Assembly: GCA_008360975.2 (NCBI GenBank) | Contig: CM039210.1 | Coordinates: 11,286,293 to 11,350,292 of the forward strand | Reading direction: 5' to 3' | Source of the DNA: Lichenostomus cassidix | Lineage: Eukaryota > Chordata > Aves > Passeriformes > Meliphagidae | Length of the DNA: 64,000 bases | In this document: in pieces, positions 1 through 11,110 of the stretch | How positions within the stretch are numbered: position 1 is the stretch's first letter | Layout of the letters: each line of letters opens with the position of its first letter | The notes under the pieces: model-generated | Database searches by the model: none | Told to the model about the DNA's origin: nothing | The model's input: the letters and a program-made list of their open reading frames with translations, nothing else | Position numbers and translations under genes: made by a program

Positions 1-1485
1 TCGTAGTCAAGTCCTTTTGTTCATCCTGTGCTCCGTGCTCTATTTGTTTTAACTAATAGATGTCATGTTCTACATCTGCAGTTACATTTGGGATGTGGAT
101 GCAGCAATGATCAACTTGTCCTTTTAAAAACTCACACACTCCATGTTCTTTCAGGAGTAGCATATCTAAAGCCAATTGATTTTGTAAAGTCATTTTGGTA
201 GTAGCTTGTAATTGCATGTTTAGTTCTTTGAATCCTTCCCGAGTAATTCTTGCTAACCTCTCTACCTGACCTGTAAGTCTGTACATCATTTCTCTGTTTC
301 GGTAGTTTGCTATAGGGCCAAACAGAGATTCTAGAGTCCACCCAAATTCTACTCCACTAGAGGGTTCTTGCCAAGTTTCATCCTGATTTTCATTATCTGA
401 AACCTCTGGTCTTGTTCTTATTTGTAAAAGTTCACGTTTCCCATTGAATGGGGACTTTTCCAGATTGGACATAAAGTAGGGAGGCCCAGAGTAAATTCTT
501 TTACTTTTTCATCTGCAGACAGGTGGGTTGTCCAGGTACCATCACTTGTTGCCCCAAACAAATTGTCCTGGGCTCTTGATTGTACTTCTACTACATCCTA
601 TTTTATTCTAAAATTTACATTACCCTATTTATGTTTGATTCTTCTACAGGCACAATCAATTCGCATGGCAGCCACCAGCGATGGTACTTGTTTTATCTCT
701 ACATCATCAGACATGCAATCATAGGTTTTATTACATGCCCACCAACTTACCTCATCTGCCTGCACTCTGCTGCTGGTGGCAGTGTTTATTACTGCTGGAT
801 CAGTGCCATCTTCAGGGCCTGTCCATTTTAGGCACCAAGGGGTGTTTGCCATATATTTAAATTTTGAAGTATACTCAGGGACCATGCACTGTCCCAGGGT
901 TACATCCTATCCTTTCTATCCTTTGCTTCACATTTCCATATCAGGGTGGTCTTTGTGACATTTTCTGTGACCTTTTGATAGTGTGGCAAGAAGCATTGCC
1001 ATTTGGCAAGGTTTGATCTTCAACCCACCACTCTAGATTTTGTCCCACTTTCTCATTACTTAAAAGATAGTCCTTTTGCTCAAGTACTGCATCCAACCAT
1101 AACCTGTTACATTCCAAGTTACTTTAACTTTCTGCCTGGACTCGGGTACTTGTTTACATACAATTATCTTATTGTCCAGAATTTCAGGTAATTTTGATGT
1201 GATAATTTCCCAGTTTACTGGGTCTCCTGCTGCCTTTGGTATTGGCAGACAGGCAGTTATTCTACTGATGTTTTGCATTTTGGCATAATCTTTAACTAAC
1301 CCAATCATCGCATTCTCAGCCCAAATTTCATTGGAAACTTTTATCACTTGCGTTTTTGCCTGTACCTCTCTCTTCATTCTAGAATGAAGAGTGGTTAGTT
1401 GATTATCCTGCATTCCATATCCCCAAGCAATATCACTCCCAATTAATATCCATAAAATGAGCATCGGCACAGGTACTAAGATCAT
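1..1485 (-). pseudogene. env: ERV1 env (surface and transmembrane glycoprotein), broken
   Basis: Envelope glycoprotein remnant. The ATG is at 1485 and is followed by a hydrophobic signal peptide (MILVPVPMLILWILIG). Readable surface-subunit pieces are at 1060-1485 and 625-885. The transmembrane subunit piece at 53-472 has a coiled coil followed by the loop CEFLKGQVDHCC. Nine residues separate the first Cys from the Cys pair, where gammaretroviral and alpharetroviral proteins usually have six. A stop codon at 53-55 replaces a Gln codon present in ERV2. Frameshifts separate the pieces. The anchor and tail lie beyond the window edge. Confidence 0.85.
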
Positions 1486-3499
1486 TTTAAACAGTTAAAC
1501 CCGTCTTATCTGCAATTTCATCAGTCCCGGGGTTGTGTAGCCCACAGTCTCGGATGGGTCTTCTTTACTCATGTGTAGTGTACCCAAGGATCCACTCCAG
1601 CCACCTTGCCCGCTGTGAAAGTGGTCAGCAGCACCTGATGGGGTCCGCTCAGTCCACTCCGCCTCTCCTTTAAAGGTTCTTCATCTCCAGGGAGAATATC
1701 ATGGACTGGATTCTCGTGAGCCAGTGGCCTATTCCACACGAGCGCGCTCCAAAGCTGTGCTAAGGTTTTCCCGAGAGATAGAACATGATTATATATTTCC
1801 TGTTTTCCTGCAATATGTATATTCGGGTTTGGTTCAGGAGATTTGAATGGTTTCCCATATACTATTTCAAAGGGACTGACTGACATTCCACTCCTAGGCT
1901 TTACCCCAGTCCTTAAAAGTGCTCTTGGTAGGGCTTGTGGCCACTGTAACTTGGCCTCCTGACATTTTACTGATTTGCCCTTTAGTGTTTGGTTCATCCT
2001 CTCTACCTGTCCACTAGATTGTGGTTCCCATGGTGTGTGGAGGTCCCAAGCTATTCCCAGTAGCATGCTCACTTCCTTTACCACTGTAGCCATAAAGTGT
2101 GGTCCTCTATCTGAAGATACCCGTAACAGCACTCCAAATCTGGGAATGATTTCATGTAGCAGCCACTTCACTGTCTCTTTGGCTTGGTTGGTGCGACAGG
2201 GAAGGGCTTCTGGCCATCTTGAAAATGTGTCAACCCCCACCAGCAGGTATTTGTACCCTCGAGTTCTTGGTAACTCTACAAAATCTACCTGCCAATAATC
2301 TCCTGGTTCTATACTTACCTGAATTTTTCCTAGCTGTGCCTGCCATCTAGCCACTGGGTTGTTCCTCAGGCAAACTTCATATTTTGACATTATTGATTTG
2401 GCCATTGTTAACATTCGTACCAAGACTACATTTTGTTTTAGCCATTTCACCAATGCTTCTGCACCCCAATGACATTCATTATGTTTAATTTGCAGAATTT
2501 CTCTCATTATCAAGGGGGGTAGGACTATCTGTCCTTGTGCAGTAACATACCACCCCTCTGAATTCTTTTATGCATTCAGCAAATGTCCCAGTTTCTCGTC
2601 TTCTGTTGAATATTTTGGTTCTGAAGGTAAATTGAATTGAGACACCTTTAGCTTCATAGGTATCAATGCCATTGCTATTTGCACATCTCAAGCAACCTCT
2701 CAGGCTGTCCAGTCCACCTTCCGATTTCCCTCACAGATTTTGGAGCTTCCTGATTGATGTGCTTTACAGTGCATAATTGCCACTTGCTCAGTTTTTTTTA
2801 CTGCTTTTATCAACTGCAGAATTGCATCTTGATGTTTAATATATGCCCCTTGAGAGGGCAGCAACCCTCTTTCTTTCCATAGTGCCCCAGGTACGTGCTC
2901 TACGCCAAATGCATATTTTGAATGAGTCCAAATATTTACCTTCTTTCCTTCACTCAATTCTAGTGCTCTGGTTAAGGCAATCAATTCTGCCCTCTGGGCA
3001 GATGTGTTTGGTGGTAATGCTTTGGCCTCTACTACTGTGCTGATTGTTGTTACCGCATATCCAGCATATCTGGTTCTATTCTCCACGAAGCTGCTTCCAT
3101 CCGTGAAGAATTCCCACTCTGGTTGCTCCAGCGGAACATCTTTCAGGTCTTCTCTCGCTGAGTAGGTGTACTCTATTACTTCCACGCAGTCATGTTCCAG
3201 CGGGCCTTCCTTAGGTGTGGTGCCTAGAAACAGAGCTGGATTCAAAAGGTTAGTTGTCTTTAGTGTGACATCATCCCGTTTGGTTAGGATTGCCTGGAAT
3301 TTTATCATCCTGCTCGGGGATAGCCAGTGGCCCCCCTTTCGCACTAGGACAGTGGTCACCATGTGTGGCACATAGACATCTATGTGTTTTCCCATCGTGC
3401 ACTTCCTGGCCCCCTGTATCAATAACACAGTGGCTGCAACTGCCTGCCGACATGCAGGCCATCCGGCACTTATGTTGTCAAGCTATTTGGAGAAGTAGC

Positions 3500-3861
3500 T
3501 GTATTGGTTTGAAAACAAACCAGTGGGAGATCACAAGTCAAGACTGAAAGCGAAAATAAGTGAAATAATACACGGAAAAGCACTGACAAAGTCAGATACA
3601 ACCTGACACCTTGTTGGGGTGGTAGTAGTAGTCCAACTGAAGTAGTTCAGTTCAAGCAGTGATCCTGTGGAAGGTCTGGTCTCCAGCTGAAGGGCCATTG
3701 ATAGCTCTTGTCCTCTGGGAACTCAGTAGACAGGTCTAGCTCAGGCAGTTCCAAGGCCAGGTTATATCCAGGTGGGAACATCTGGCTCCTCCCTCCTGGG
3801 TAGAGCATCTCACAGTGGGATAAGTCCATGAGTTATGTGGTGGGTCCCTGATGGCCCATTG
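3500..3861 (-). repeat. Truncated solo LTR of the ERV3 family inside ERV1 pol
   Basis: This 362-bp stretch matches the ERV3 LTR (18739-19099) in reverse orientation, from the LTR 3' edge (tgtattggtttg on the plus strand) to the caatgggccat region. About the first 100 bases of the LTR are missing and the sequence returns directly to pol. It therefore arrived after ERV1 and lost one end, so no target duplication can be read. Confidence 0.85.
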
Positions 3862-4995
3862 TCGGCCTTTTCCAGCTCCCCAATCGTTGGGTCAGGACCT
3901 CCAGTGTCAAGCATTGCCTTTCATGCACGAACAGCTGAAAGTCTTTTGACAGATTGGCAAACCGAGCGCTGGGGCAGTCGTCAGTGCTTCTTCAGTTTCA
4001 GGAAAGCTTCTCTCTGTGCTTTGCCCCAGCTGAACAGCTGCGTCTTCTGAGCTTCATACAGGGGTTTGGCAATTAGCCCAAAGTGCATGATCCACAGGCG
4101 GCACCATTCTGCCATGCCGAGGAGGACTTGCAGCTCGTGGAGATTCTGGGGCTCCGGAATAGCACAAATAGCTTGGATACGGTTAGTACTTAATTTTCTC
4201 TGCCCTTGTGAGATTTCACATCCCAGGTAAATTACAGTCTGTTGTGCAATTTGTGCCTTTTCCCTGGACACTTTGCATGCTCCCATGCCCAGTGAGTTTA
4301 AAAAGTTCAATTGTTACCTTTATGCAGGTTTCCATTTCTTCTGTTGCTATCAGCCTATCATTAGCATACTGTAGCAGGAGGTATTGATTTTTTGGTACTT
4401 GCCCATCTTTGGTCCAGATCTCTAGGTCCTTTGCCAGTTGGTTTCCAAATAAGGTGGGAGAGTTCTTGTACCCCATGGGAAGCCGAGTCCATGTGTGCTG
4501 GGTCTTCCTTCCATTCTCTGGATTTTCCCATTCAAAAGTGAATAGCTTCCTACTTTCTTTGTCAAGGGGTATGCAGAAAGGCATCTTTTAAGTCAATTAT
4601 GGTAAACCACTTATAGAACTCTTTTACGAATGTTAACAATGCATCAGGGTTAGCAATTACTGGATAAATGTCTTTGGTTATTTCATTTATTGCCCTTAGA
4701 TCCTGTACTAGCCTGTAATCTCCATTGGGTTTCTTTTACTGGGAATATTGGGATATTATACTCTGATTTGCACTCTGCCAGAATTTAATATTTTAGGAAT
4801 TTATCAGCAGTGTTTGCTACACCATGCCTCCAGTATTGTTTTACCTGCACGGTTTTTCCTTCCTCTTTTAACTCTACACGTACTGGCTGTGCCAACTTAG
4901 ATTTTCCAGGTATGTCCGTCTCCCATACTGAGGGAATTATGGCATTCTCCACCTCCTCTGGGATTGCAGAGGCTGGTTTCTCTTTTATCATTAAG

Positions 4996-5048
4996 ATTTT
5001 TTTTTTTTTCCTTTTTCTCTCTTTTTTTTTTCTTTCCTTTTTTTTTTA
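4996..5048. repeat. T-rich simple-sequence expansion in ERV1 pol
   Basis: A near-continuous T/C tract on the plus strand, equivalent to A/G on the sense strand. ERV2 has a short A-run here (around 11480), so this looks like replication-slippage growth of an existing run. It shifts the reading frame. Confidence 0.85.
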
Positions 5049-5400
5049 CTCCAGAATTTTCATTAATAACTCACCATTCTCAAAAGTTACCACTGCTTCC
5101 AATTTTGCCAGTAAAACATGGGACATATAAAAATTCTTGAGTCAATACTTTGTTTCCAAAACACAGGTCTAGGGTTGCGGAAATGGCCATTTTCCTCCTT
5201 CTCTGTGGCCCAGCTATTGTGGTAGATTTATCTGTCCTTCTAGATCATTTAAAACTGAATATGTGGCCCCCCTGTTGATTAAAAAATCCCACCGCTTCTT
5301 CTCCTAGCGTTGAAGTTGCCAGCGGTTGCTGGGTCACAGCACCCTCGGCAACCTCTCGGAGCTGATCATTCCAGTGAAACCGGTTGGGTTACCTGTATTT

Positions 5401-6700
5401 TCAATGACAAATGGCACATTCATCAAAAGCTAATGGCCTCCTCCCACCGACCCCTTCCAAATTGCTTGCCATACTCTGTACGACTGCCAAGAATTGCCAC
5501 TGCTGGCTTGTGACTCTTCTATTGTTATAAACTTTCCAAGCTATTTCAAGTAATTTGTCCAGATTTCTTAACTTTTCCCCTTCCAATTCCTGTAACCTTT
5601 TTCTCGTTTTTTTTTGTTTATTTTTCTCTTTTTTCTTTTTCCTTTTTCCTTTTTTTTTTTTTCTTTTTTTTTTCTGTAACTCTAAGTACCATCTCTCTGA
5701 GTTTTCATAATCATTTTCACTACCCTAGCAACCTTATCAGGGTTTTTCTCTATCGGTTCCAGCTGACTGTTTCCATATAACCAAACCTCCTAACATATAC
5801 TGGTCTTTCCACCCCACACCTCTTGTCTTAAAATTACAATTTTCTTTTGCTTACCAAGTCTTGGCAGACTCTTTCCCGTCCTGGAACGGGTCCAATGGGC
5901 TATGGGTCCACCACCACCACCACCCCCACCGCTGTCCAGTCCCCCAGCACCCCCTCCCCCACACCCCTGTACCGGAACCAAAACGCGGTCATCCACGGGC
6001 AAGGGTAAAAAGGGGCTGCAACGAGCAGGTGAAGAGGGCACGGATGGCAGAGGGGGACATCCCCAGGGAGGTGTAGGTGGGAAAGGTGGGCACCCCTGAG
6101 AAGGCGTAGGCGGTGTAGAGTCAGACCCTGTAGGAACCACTAGTAAATCACTTTCCAATATATCTTTCCGATGTAAACTCTCATTCAATGCCAAGCGCTC
6201 CAAACAATAGTTCCCTTCAACGCAAGCCAGACATTTATCATCGCAAATCGCCACAGTAACCAAACCACCCTCCAACAGCCACTCTGGGTTTCCTCGCAAA
6301 CAGAAAAACAAATCAACATACAGAACTTCATCTAATTTTACCTCACGCTTACAAAACAACGACAAATGAGAAATCAGGTCAGATTGAGAAGAACCATTTT
6401 CAGGCCACCTCCTTCCAGCCTGCAAAATATATGTTGGCCACCGAGAATCACAATACTCGATTAGGGTATCCTTACGCAATCCTTGGCCAAAATTACCTTG
6501 CTTCCAATGTGCTAACAAGCACCCCAAAGGAGAATTACGAGATATGGGAGTATAGCCACCCACAATCCCTTTAAGCTTCTCCATTTCCACTTGCCGACCC
6601 TGCAATGCTTTCGCAATTGTCTTACGGACGGCGCCCGGGCATACCACTAGGAATTCCTTAGCCCAACCAAGCGTAGCTTTCGCTGTGTCTTACTGGCAGG
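5401..6700 (-). pseudogene. gag: ERV1 gag, broken
   Basis: Gag remnant. An open stretch at 5790-6647 carries the matrix-like N-terminus (TIAKALQGRQVEMEKL) and a Pro-rich domain around 5890-6110. Capsid and nucleocapsid follow toward 5401, where the zinc knuckle is cut after CAIC. The frame is open upstream to about 6700, but neither ERV1 nor ERV2 has an ATG in that frame, so the true start is unresolved. A T-rich expansion at 5606-5674 breaks the frame before nucleocapsid. Related to ERV2 and more distantly to ERV4 Gag. Confidence 0.82.
5606..5674. repeat. T-rich simple-sequence expansion in ERV1 gag
   Basis: Second long T/C tract in ERV1. It coincides with a shorter A-run in ERV2 (about 10790-10820) that also breaks the ERV2 gag frame, so this spot is a slippage hotspot in the family. 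Confidence 0.8.
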
Positions 6701-6845
6701 CAACCAAACCACCAGTAAAGGCACCTTACCTTCTCCAGGGGACGTTGTGAGCGGCGGAGGGTCGCGGCGCGATGGGCTCCCCGAGAATCCCTCGGTGCCG
6801 GCTGGAGCGTGATCAGGTCGCGGGGTCCTCAGCAGCGCTCACAGG

Positions 6846-6863
6846 GTCCCATCTGGGTCGCCA
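6846..6863 (-). other. ERV1 primer binding site
   Basis: Directly inside the 5' LTR (3-base spacer). On the minus strand it reads TGGCGACCCAGATGGGAC, starting TGG as primer sites do. ERV2 has the same site with one difference. From memory, the nearest tRNA 3' end is a tRNA-Arg type, not exact. Confidence 0.7.
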
Positions 6864-6866
6864 AAA

Positions 6867-7265
6867 TGTTAGCGTGGAAAACACATAATCACTGAATGAT
6901 TATATGCAGGTGCCTTTATTCGAGCTCAGGAAGCCGGGGTGTAACATCTACCCAAATCTGGCTTCGCCATAGGTTTGAAACAAGTACAGTTTTATACCTT
7001 TCCTTACAGAACAGTGATGTAATCATATGTTAATCATCAACTTATCATTGTTCCATTGTTTCCCCCCACGCATGACTTTAAGCCCCCTTATCTCCCATAG
7101 TATTTCTGATTTATTTCACAGGTGCTAATCCGCATGATTTCACTAAAACAATCCCCATTCTCTAAGCAATCTTCGTGATCATGTCGCTGAGCCCCGTACA
7201 TGCAGTGCCTACCTATCCTGTTCCTAAAGCCTATTTTTAACTAACATTTTAACCCAATGTTAACA
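6867..7265 (-). repeat. ERV1 5' LTR (399 bp)
   Basis: Bounded by inverted TGTTAAC/GCTAACA-type ends and homologous to both ERV2 LTRs in reverse orientation. The primer site borders its inner edge. A sense-strand AATAAA-type poly(A) signal lies near the R/U5 end (tttatt around 6915 on the plus strand). Confidence 0.92.
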
Positions 7266-8251
<986 letters not shown>

Positions 8252-8443
8252 CTGTTTGGGTAAAAAGGTTTCTTATGCTTTCACCAAAACATAAGAGTTA
8301 ACAAACTCTGTAAGTCTGCAGTACTAGAAAAGGAAGGAGGGCAGTTCTGTGGGCTAAGAAGAAATGTAGTTCAAATTTCAGACCCCAAACTACAATGCAG
8401 CGGTACACAAGGTGCAGCTGCTGCTCTCAGAGCATGTCCATGC
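8252..8443. other. Flank between the SMARCA5-like exon and ERV2
   Basis: Short non-coding stretch, probably the intron upstream of the SMARCA5-like exon. It ends in atgc (8440-8443), the target duplication of ERV2. Confidence 0.5.
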
Positions 8444-8854
8444 TGTTAACATAGGGTTAAAATGTTTCTAAAATCGGGATAGTTAAAAATAGGCTTTGGG
8501 AACGGGGGTAGGTAAGAACTGCATGTACGAGCTCAGGGTGACATGAACACAAAGATTGTTTAGAAAATATCAGGGATACTTTCAGCTAAATCATGCGGAT
8601 TCGCACCTGCGAAATAAATCAGAAATATTGCGGGAGGTGGGGGGCTTAAAGTCATGCTTGGGGGAGAACAATGGAACAATATTAAGTTGATGATTAACAT
8701 ATGATCATACCACTGTTATGTAAGGGAAGAGTATAAAATGTATTCGCTTCAGATCAATGTTGAAGTCAGACTTGGGTAATCACCCCTGTCTTCCGAGCTC
8801 AAATAAAAAGCACCTGCACATAACCTTCATGATTATGTGTTATCCATGCTAACA
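8444..8854 (+). repeat. ERV2 5' LTR (411 bp)
   Basis: Starts TGTTAACATAGG and ends GCTAACA. It has a TATA-like box (gtataaaatg, about 8735) and a poly(A) signal AATAAA (about 8805) before the R/U5 end. Confidence 0.95.
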
Positions 8855-8857
8855 TTT

Positions 8858-8875
8858 TGGCGACCCAGGTGGGAC
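8858..8875 (+). other. ERV2 primer binding site
   Basis: TGGCGACCCAGGTGGGAC, three bases after the LTR. Nearest tRNA 3' end from memory is a tRNA-Arg type with a few mismatches; the primer identity is tentative. Confidence 0.7.
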
Positions 8876-9032
8876 CCTGTGAGCACTGCTGAGGACCCCG
8901 CGACCTAATCACGCTCCAGCCGGCACCGAGGGATTCTCAGGAAGCCCATCGCGCAACGACCCTCCTCCACTCACAACGTCCCCTGGAGAAGGAAAGGTGC
9001 TTTTTAATGGTGGTTTGGTTGCCTGCCAGTAA

Positions 9033-11110
9033 GACACAGCGAAAGCTACGCTTGGTTGGGCTAAGGAATTCCTGGTAATATGCCCGGGCACCATCCGTAA
9101 GACAATTGCGAAAGCATTGCAGGGTCGGCAAGTGGAAATGGAGAAGCTTAAAGGGATTTTGGGTGGCAATGCTCCCATACTTCGTAATTCTCCTTTGGGG
9201 TGCTTGTTAGCACATTGGAAACAAGGTAATTTTGGCCAAGGATTGCATAAGGATACGCTGATCGAGTATTGTAACTCTCAGTGGCCAACATATATTTTGC
9301 AGGCTGGTAGAAGGTGGCCTGAAAACAGTTCTTTGCAATCTGATCTGATTTCTCATTTGTTGTTGTTTTGATGCCTGATGGGTTTTGCCCTTTTTCATTT
9401 TACTTTTATACTCTCTTTATATATATATCCTTTTACCCTTCCCCATTCCTGTACTTTTTACTCCCTGTATCTCAACCCTACATGTTTATAACCCTTGTAC
9501 CCTTGCCCTGCTCAGAATTCTTTGGGGAAGACGAAACATCCCCACAATCTCAAAAGCATGAGGCACCAACCTTGAACAGGGCCCCCATCACTGAGACATG
9601 TTTTTTGTAAACTAAGTAGCAATCTTTTGGGGGGGAAGTAATTTTAATAAGGGTGCAATTACTTCATTTGTTAGACTTTTTATTGGAGACTTTTAGATAG
9701 GTATTCTAATCTAGGCTGTCCATAAATTGTATACGAGAGATATCGTCGGGACTTGTTCATCGGTGTGCATCTGGGATCCTATTAAACCAAGGTAATACCC
9801 TTTTCCTATACTGTGTGTCTGCATCTCAAAATTTTTTACTAGTAATTTAAGGCATCAGTTCTGTAAGCATGAGGGAAAATTAGATGAAGTTCCATATGTT
9901 GATTTATTTTTCTGTTTACGAGGAAACCCAGAGTGGCTGTCTGAGGGTGGTTTGGTTGCTGTGGCGGTTTGCGATGATAAATGTCTGGCTTGCATTCAAG
10001 GGAAACATTGTTTAGAACACTTGGCATTGAATGAGAGTTTATATCAGAAAGATATATTGGAGAGTGATTTACTAGTGGTTCCTACAGCCCCTAGAGGGTC
10101 TGACTCTACCCCCTCTAGCCGTATTCCACCTAATCTACCTACTCCTCCTACTGAAACTGATCTCTCTACCCCCCCCCGGCTCGAAGATACCCTTCCCCCC
10201 CACCCATGCCTGCCCGAGGACACCTCCCTCCCCTGCCTACACCTGCTCATCCTCCTCCCCCACCTACGCCTCCTCAGGGATACCCACCTTTCCCACCCAC
10301 ACCTCCCCAGGGCTATCCCCCCCTATCACCCACACCCTCTTCACCTGCTTACAACAACCTCTTTTTACCCTTGCCCATAAATAACCACAGTTTAGTTCCG
10401 GCACAGAGATATGGGGGAGGGGGTGCCGAAAGACTAGACAGCAGTGAAAGTGATGATGATGAACCCATAGCCCATCGCACCTGTTCCAGACTGACCTGGC
10501 CTAGGACGGAAAAGGGTCTGCCAAGACCCGGTAAACAAAAGAAAACTGTAATTGCCCCTTTAAGACAAGGGGTGGGGGTGGACGGACCGGTATATGTCAA
10601 AGTCCCCTTTTCCCCAGGAGATTTGGTTATATGGAAACAGTCAGCTGGAACCTATAGAGAAAATCCTGATAAGGTTGCTAGGGTAGTAAACATGATTATG
10701 AAAACTCAGAATCTGGACTGGGATGACATCCAAGTGATATTAGATACCTTAATGGACTCTACTGAAAAGGAAATGGTACTTATCGTTACAGAAAAAAAAA
10801 AGTAAGAAAAAAAAAAGTTACAGAAATTGGAAGGGGAAGAGTTAAGAAATCTGGACAAATTACTTGAAATAGCTTGGAAAGTTTATAACAATAGAGAGGC
10901 CACAAGGCAGCAGTGGCAGCTCTTGGCAGTCATACAAGGGAATTCAAAGGAGAGGGGGGGCAGGGGTGGGAGTGTGGCAAGGGGGGGTTTGGAAGAGGTC
11001 GAGGAGGGAGGCCATTAGCTTTTGATGAATGTGCCATTTGTCATTTACCTGGGCATTGGAAACAACAGTGTCCTAACTGGTTCCACCCGAATGCTCAGTT
11101 CCAGCAGGAA
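9033..11110 (+). pseudogene. gag: ERV2 gag, interrupted
   Basis: Matrix-like N-terminus (TIRKTIAK) at 9033-9368, then a foreign solo LTR (9369-9857), then the rest from 9858. A Pro-rich domain spans about 10110-10370 and is frame-shifted around a C-run near 10170. The capsid frame ends at an A-run near 10790-10820. The nucleocapsid zinc knuckle CAICHLPGHWKQQC (CX2CX4HX4C) is intact around 11030-11070. Nucleocapsid and protease are in one continuous frame with no stop between them, so the normal gag/pol separator is absent or lost. No ATG opens the N-terminal frame. Confidence 0.88.
9369..9857 (+). repeat. Solo LTR (ERV11 family) in ERV2 gag
   Basis: A 489-bp LTR with perfect inverted ends TGATGCC/GGCATCA. 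It is homologous to the ERV11 LTR at 61984-62502. It is flanked by gttt (9365-9368) and gttc (9858-9861), a 4-bp duplication with one change. ERV1 gives the uninterrupted target. No internal sequence remains, so it formed by LTR-LTR recombination. Confidence 0.9.

Larger units (their letters stand above)
1569..5330 (-). pseudogene. pol: ERV1 pro-pol (protease, RT, RNase H, integrase), broken
   Basis: Pol remnant. Protease near 5230-5310: the catalytic Asp is Asn (codon 5274-5276; the motif reads INRGA). RT about 3860-4780: the active site YxDD is altered to YAND (4357-4368). RNase H 2700-3428: DGSS is kept but the later catalytic Asp is His (WTHSKY, 2922-2924). Integrase 1569-2513: the catalytic Asp, Asp and Glu survive ([21 protein letters not shown]). 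A TAA at 2568-2570 separates RNase H from integrase, and ERV2 has the same stop. A foreign LTR at 3500-3861 splits RT from RNase H. Confidence 0.9.
1..7265 (-). mobile_element. ERV1: class I provirus, cut by the left window edge
   Basis: Minus-strand provirus in the order 5' LTR (6867-7265), primer site, gag, pro-pol, env. The window begins inside the env transmembrane part, so the 3' LTR is not visible. It is the same family as ERV2 (8444-17327), which aligns along its whole length in the opposite orientation. All genes carry stops or frameshifts. Two T-rich expansions (on the plus strand) and a foreign truncated LTR (3500-3861) lie inside it. Its RT, RNase H and integrase resemble gammaretroviral types, so I place it in class I. 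Confidence 0.93.

Noticed and set aside
3647..3829. 60-codon ORF (and similar ones at 18771 and 24082) as a small conserved protein
   Set aside because: All three lie in LTRs of one family, so their likeness is due to the repeat and not to a gene.
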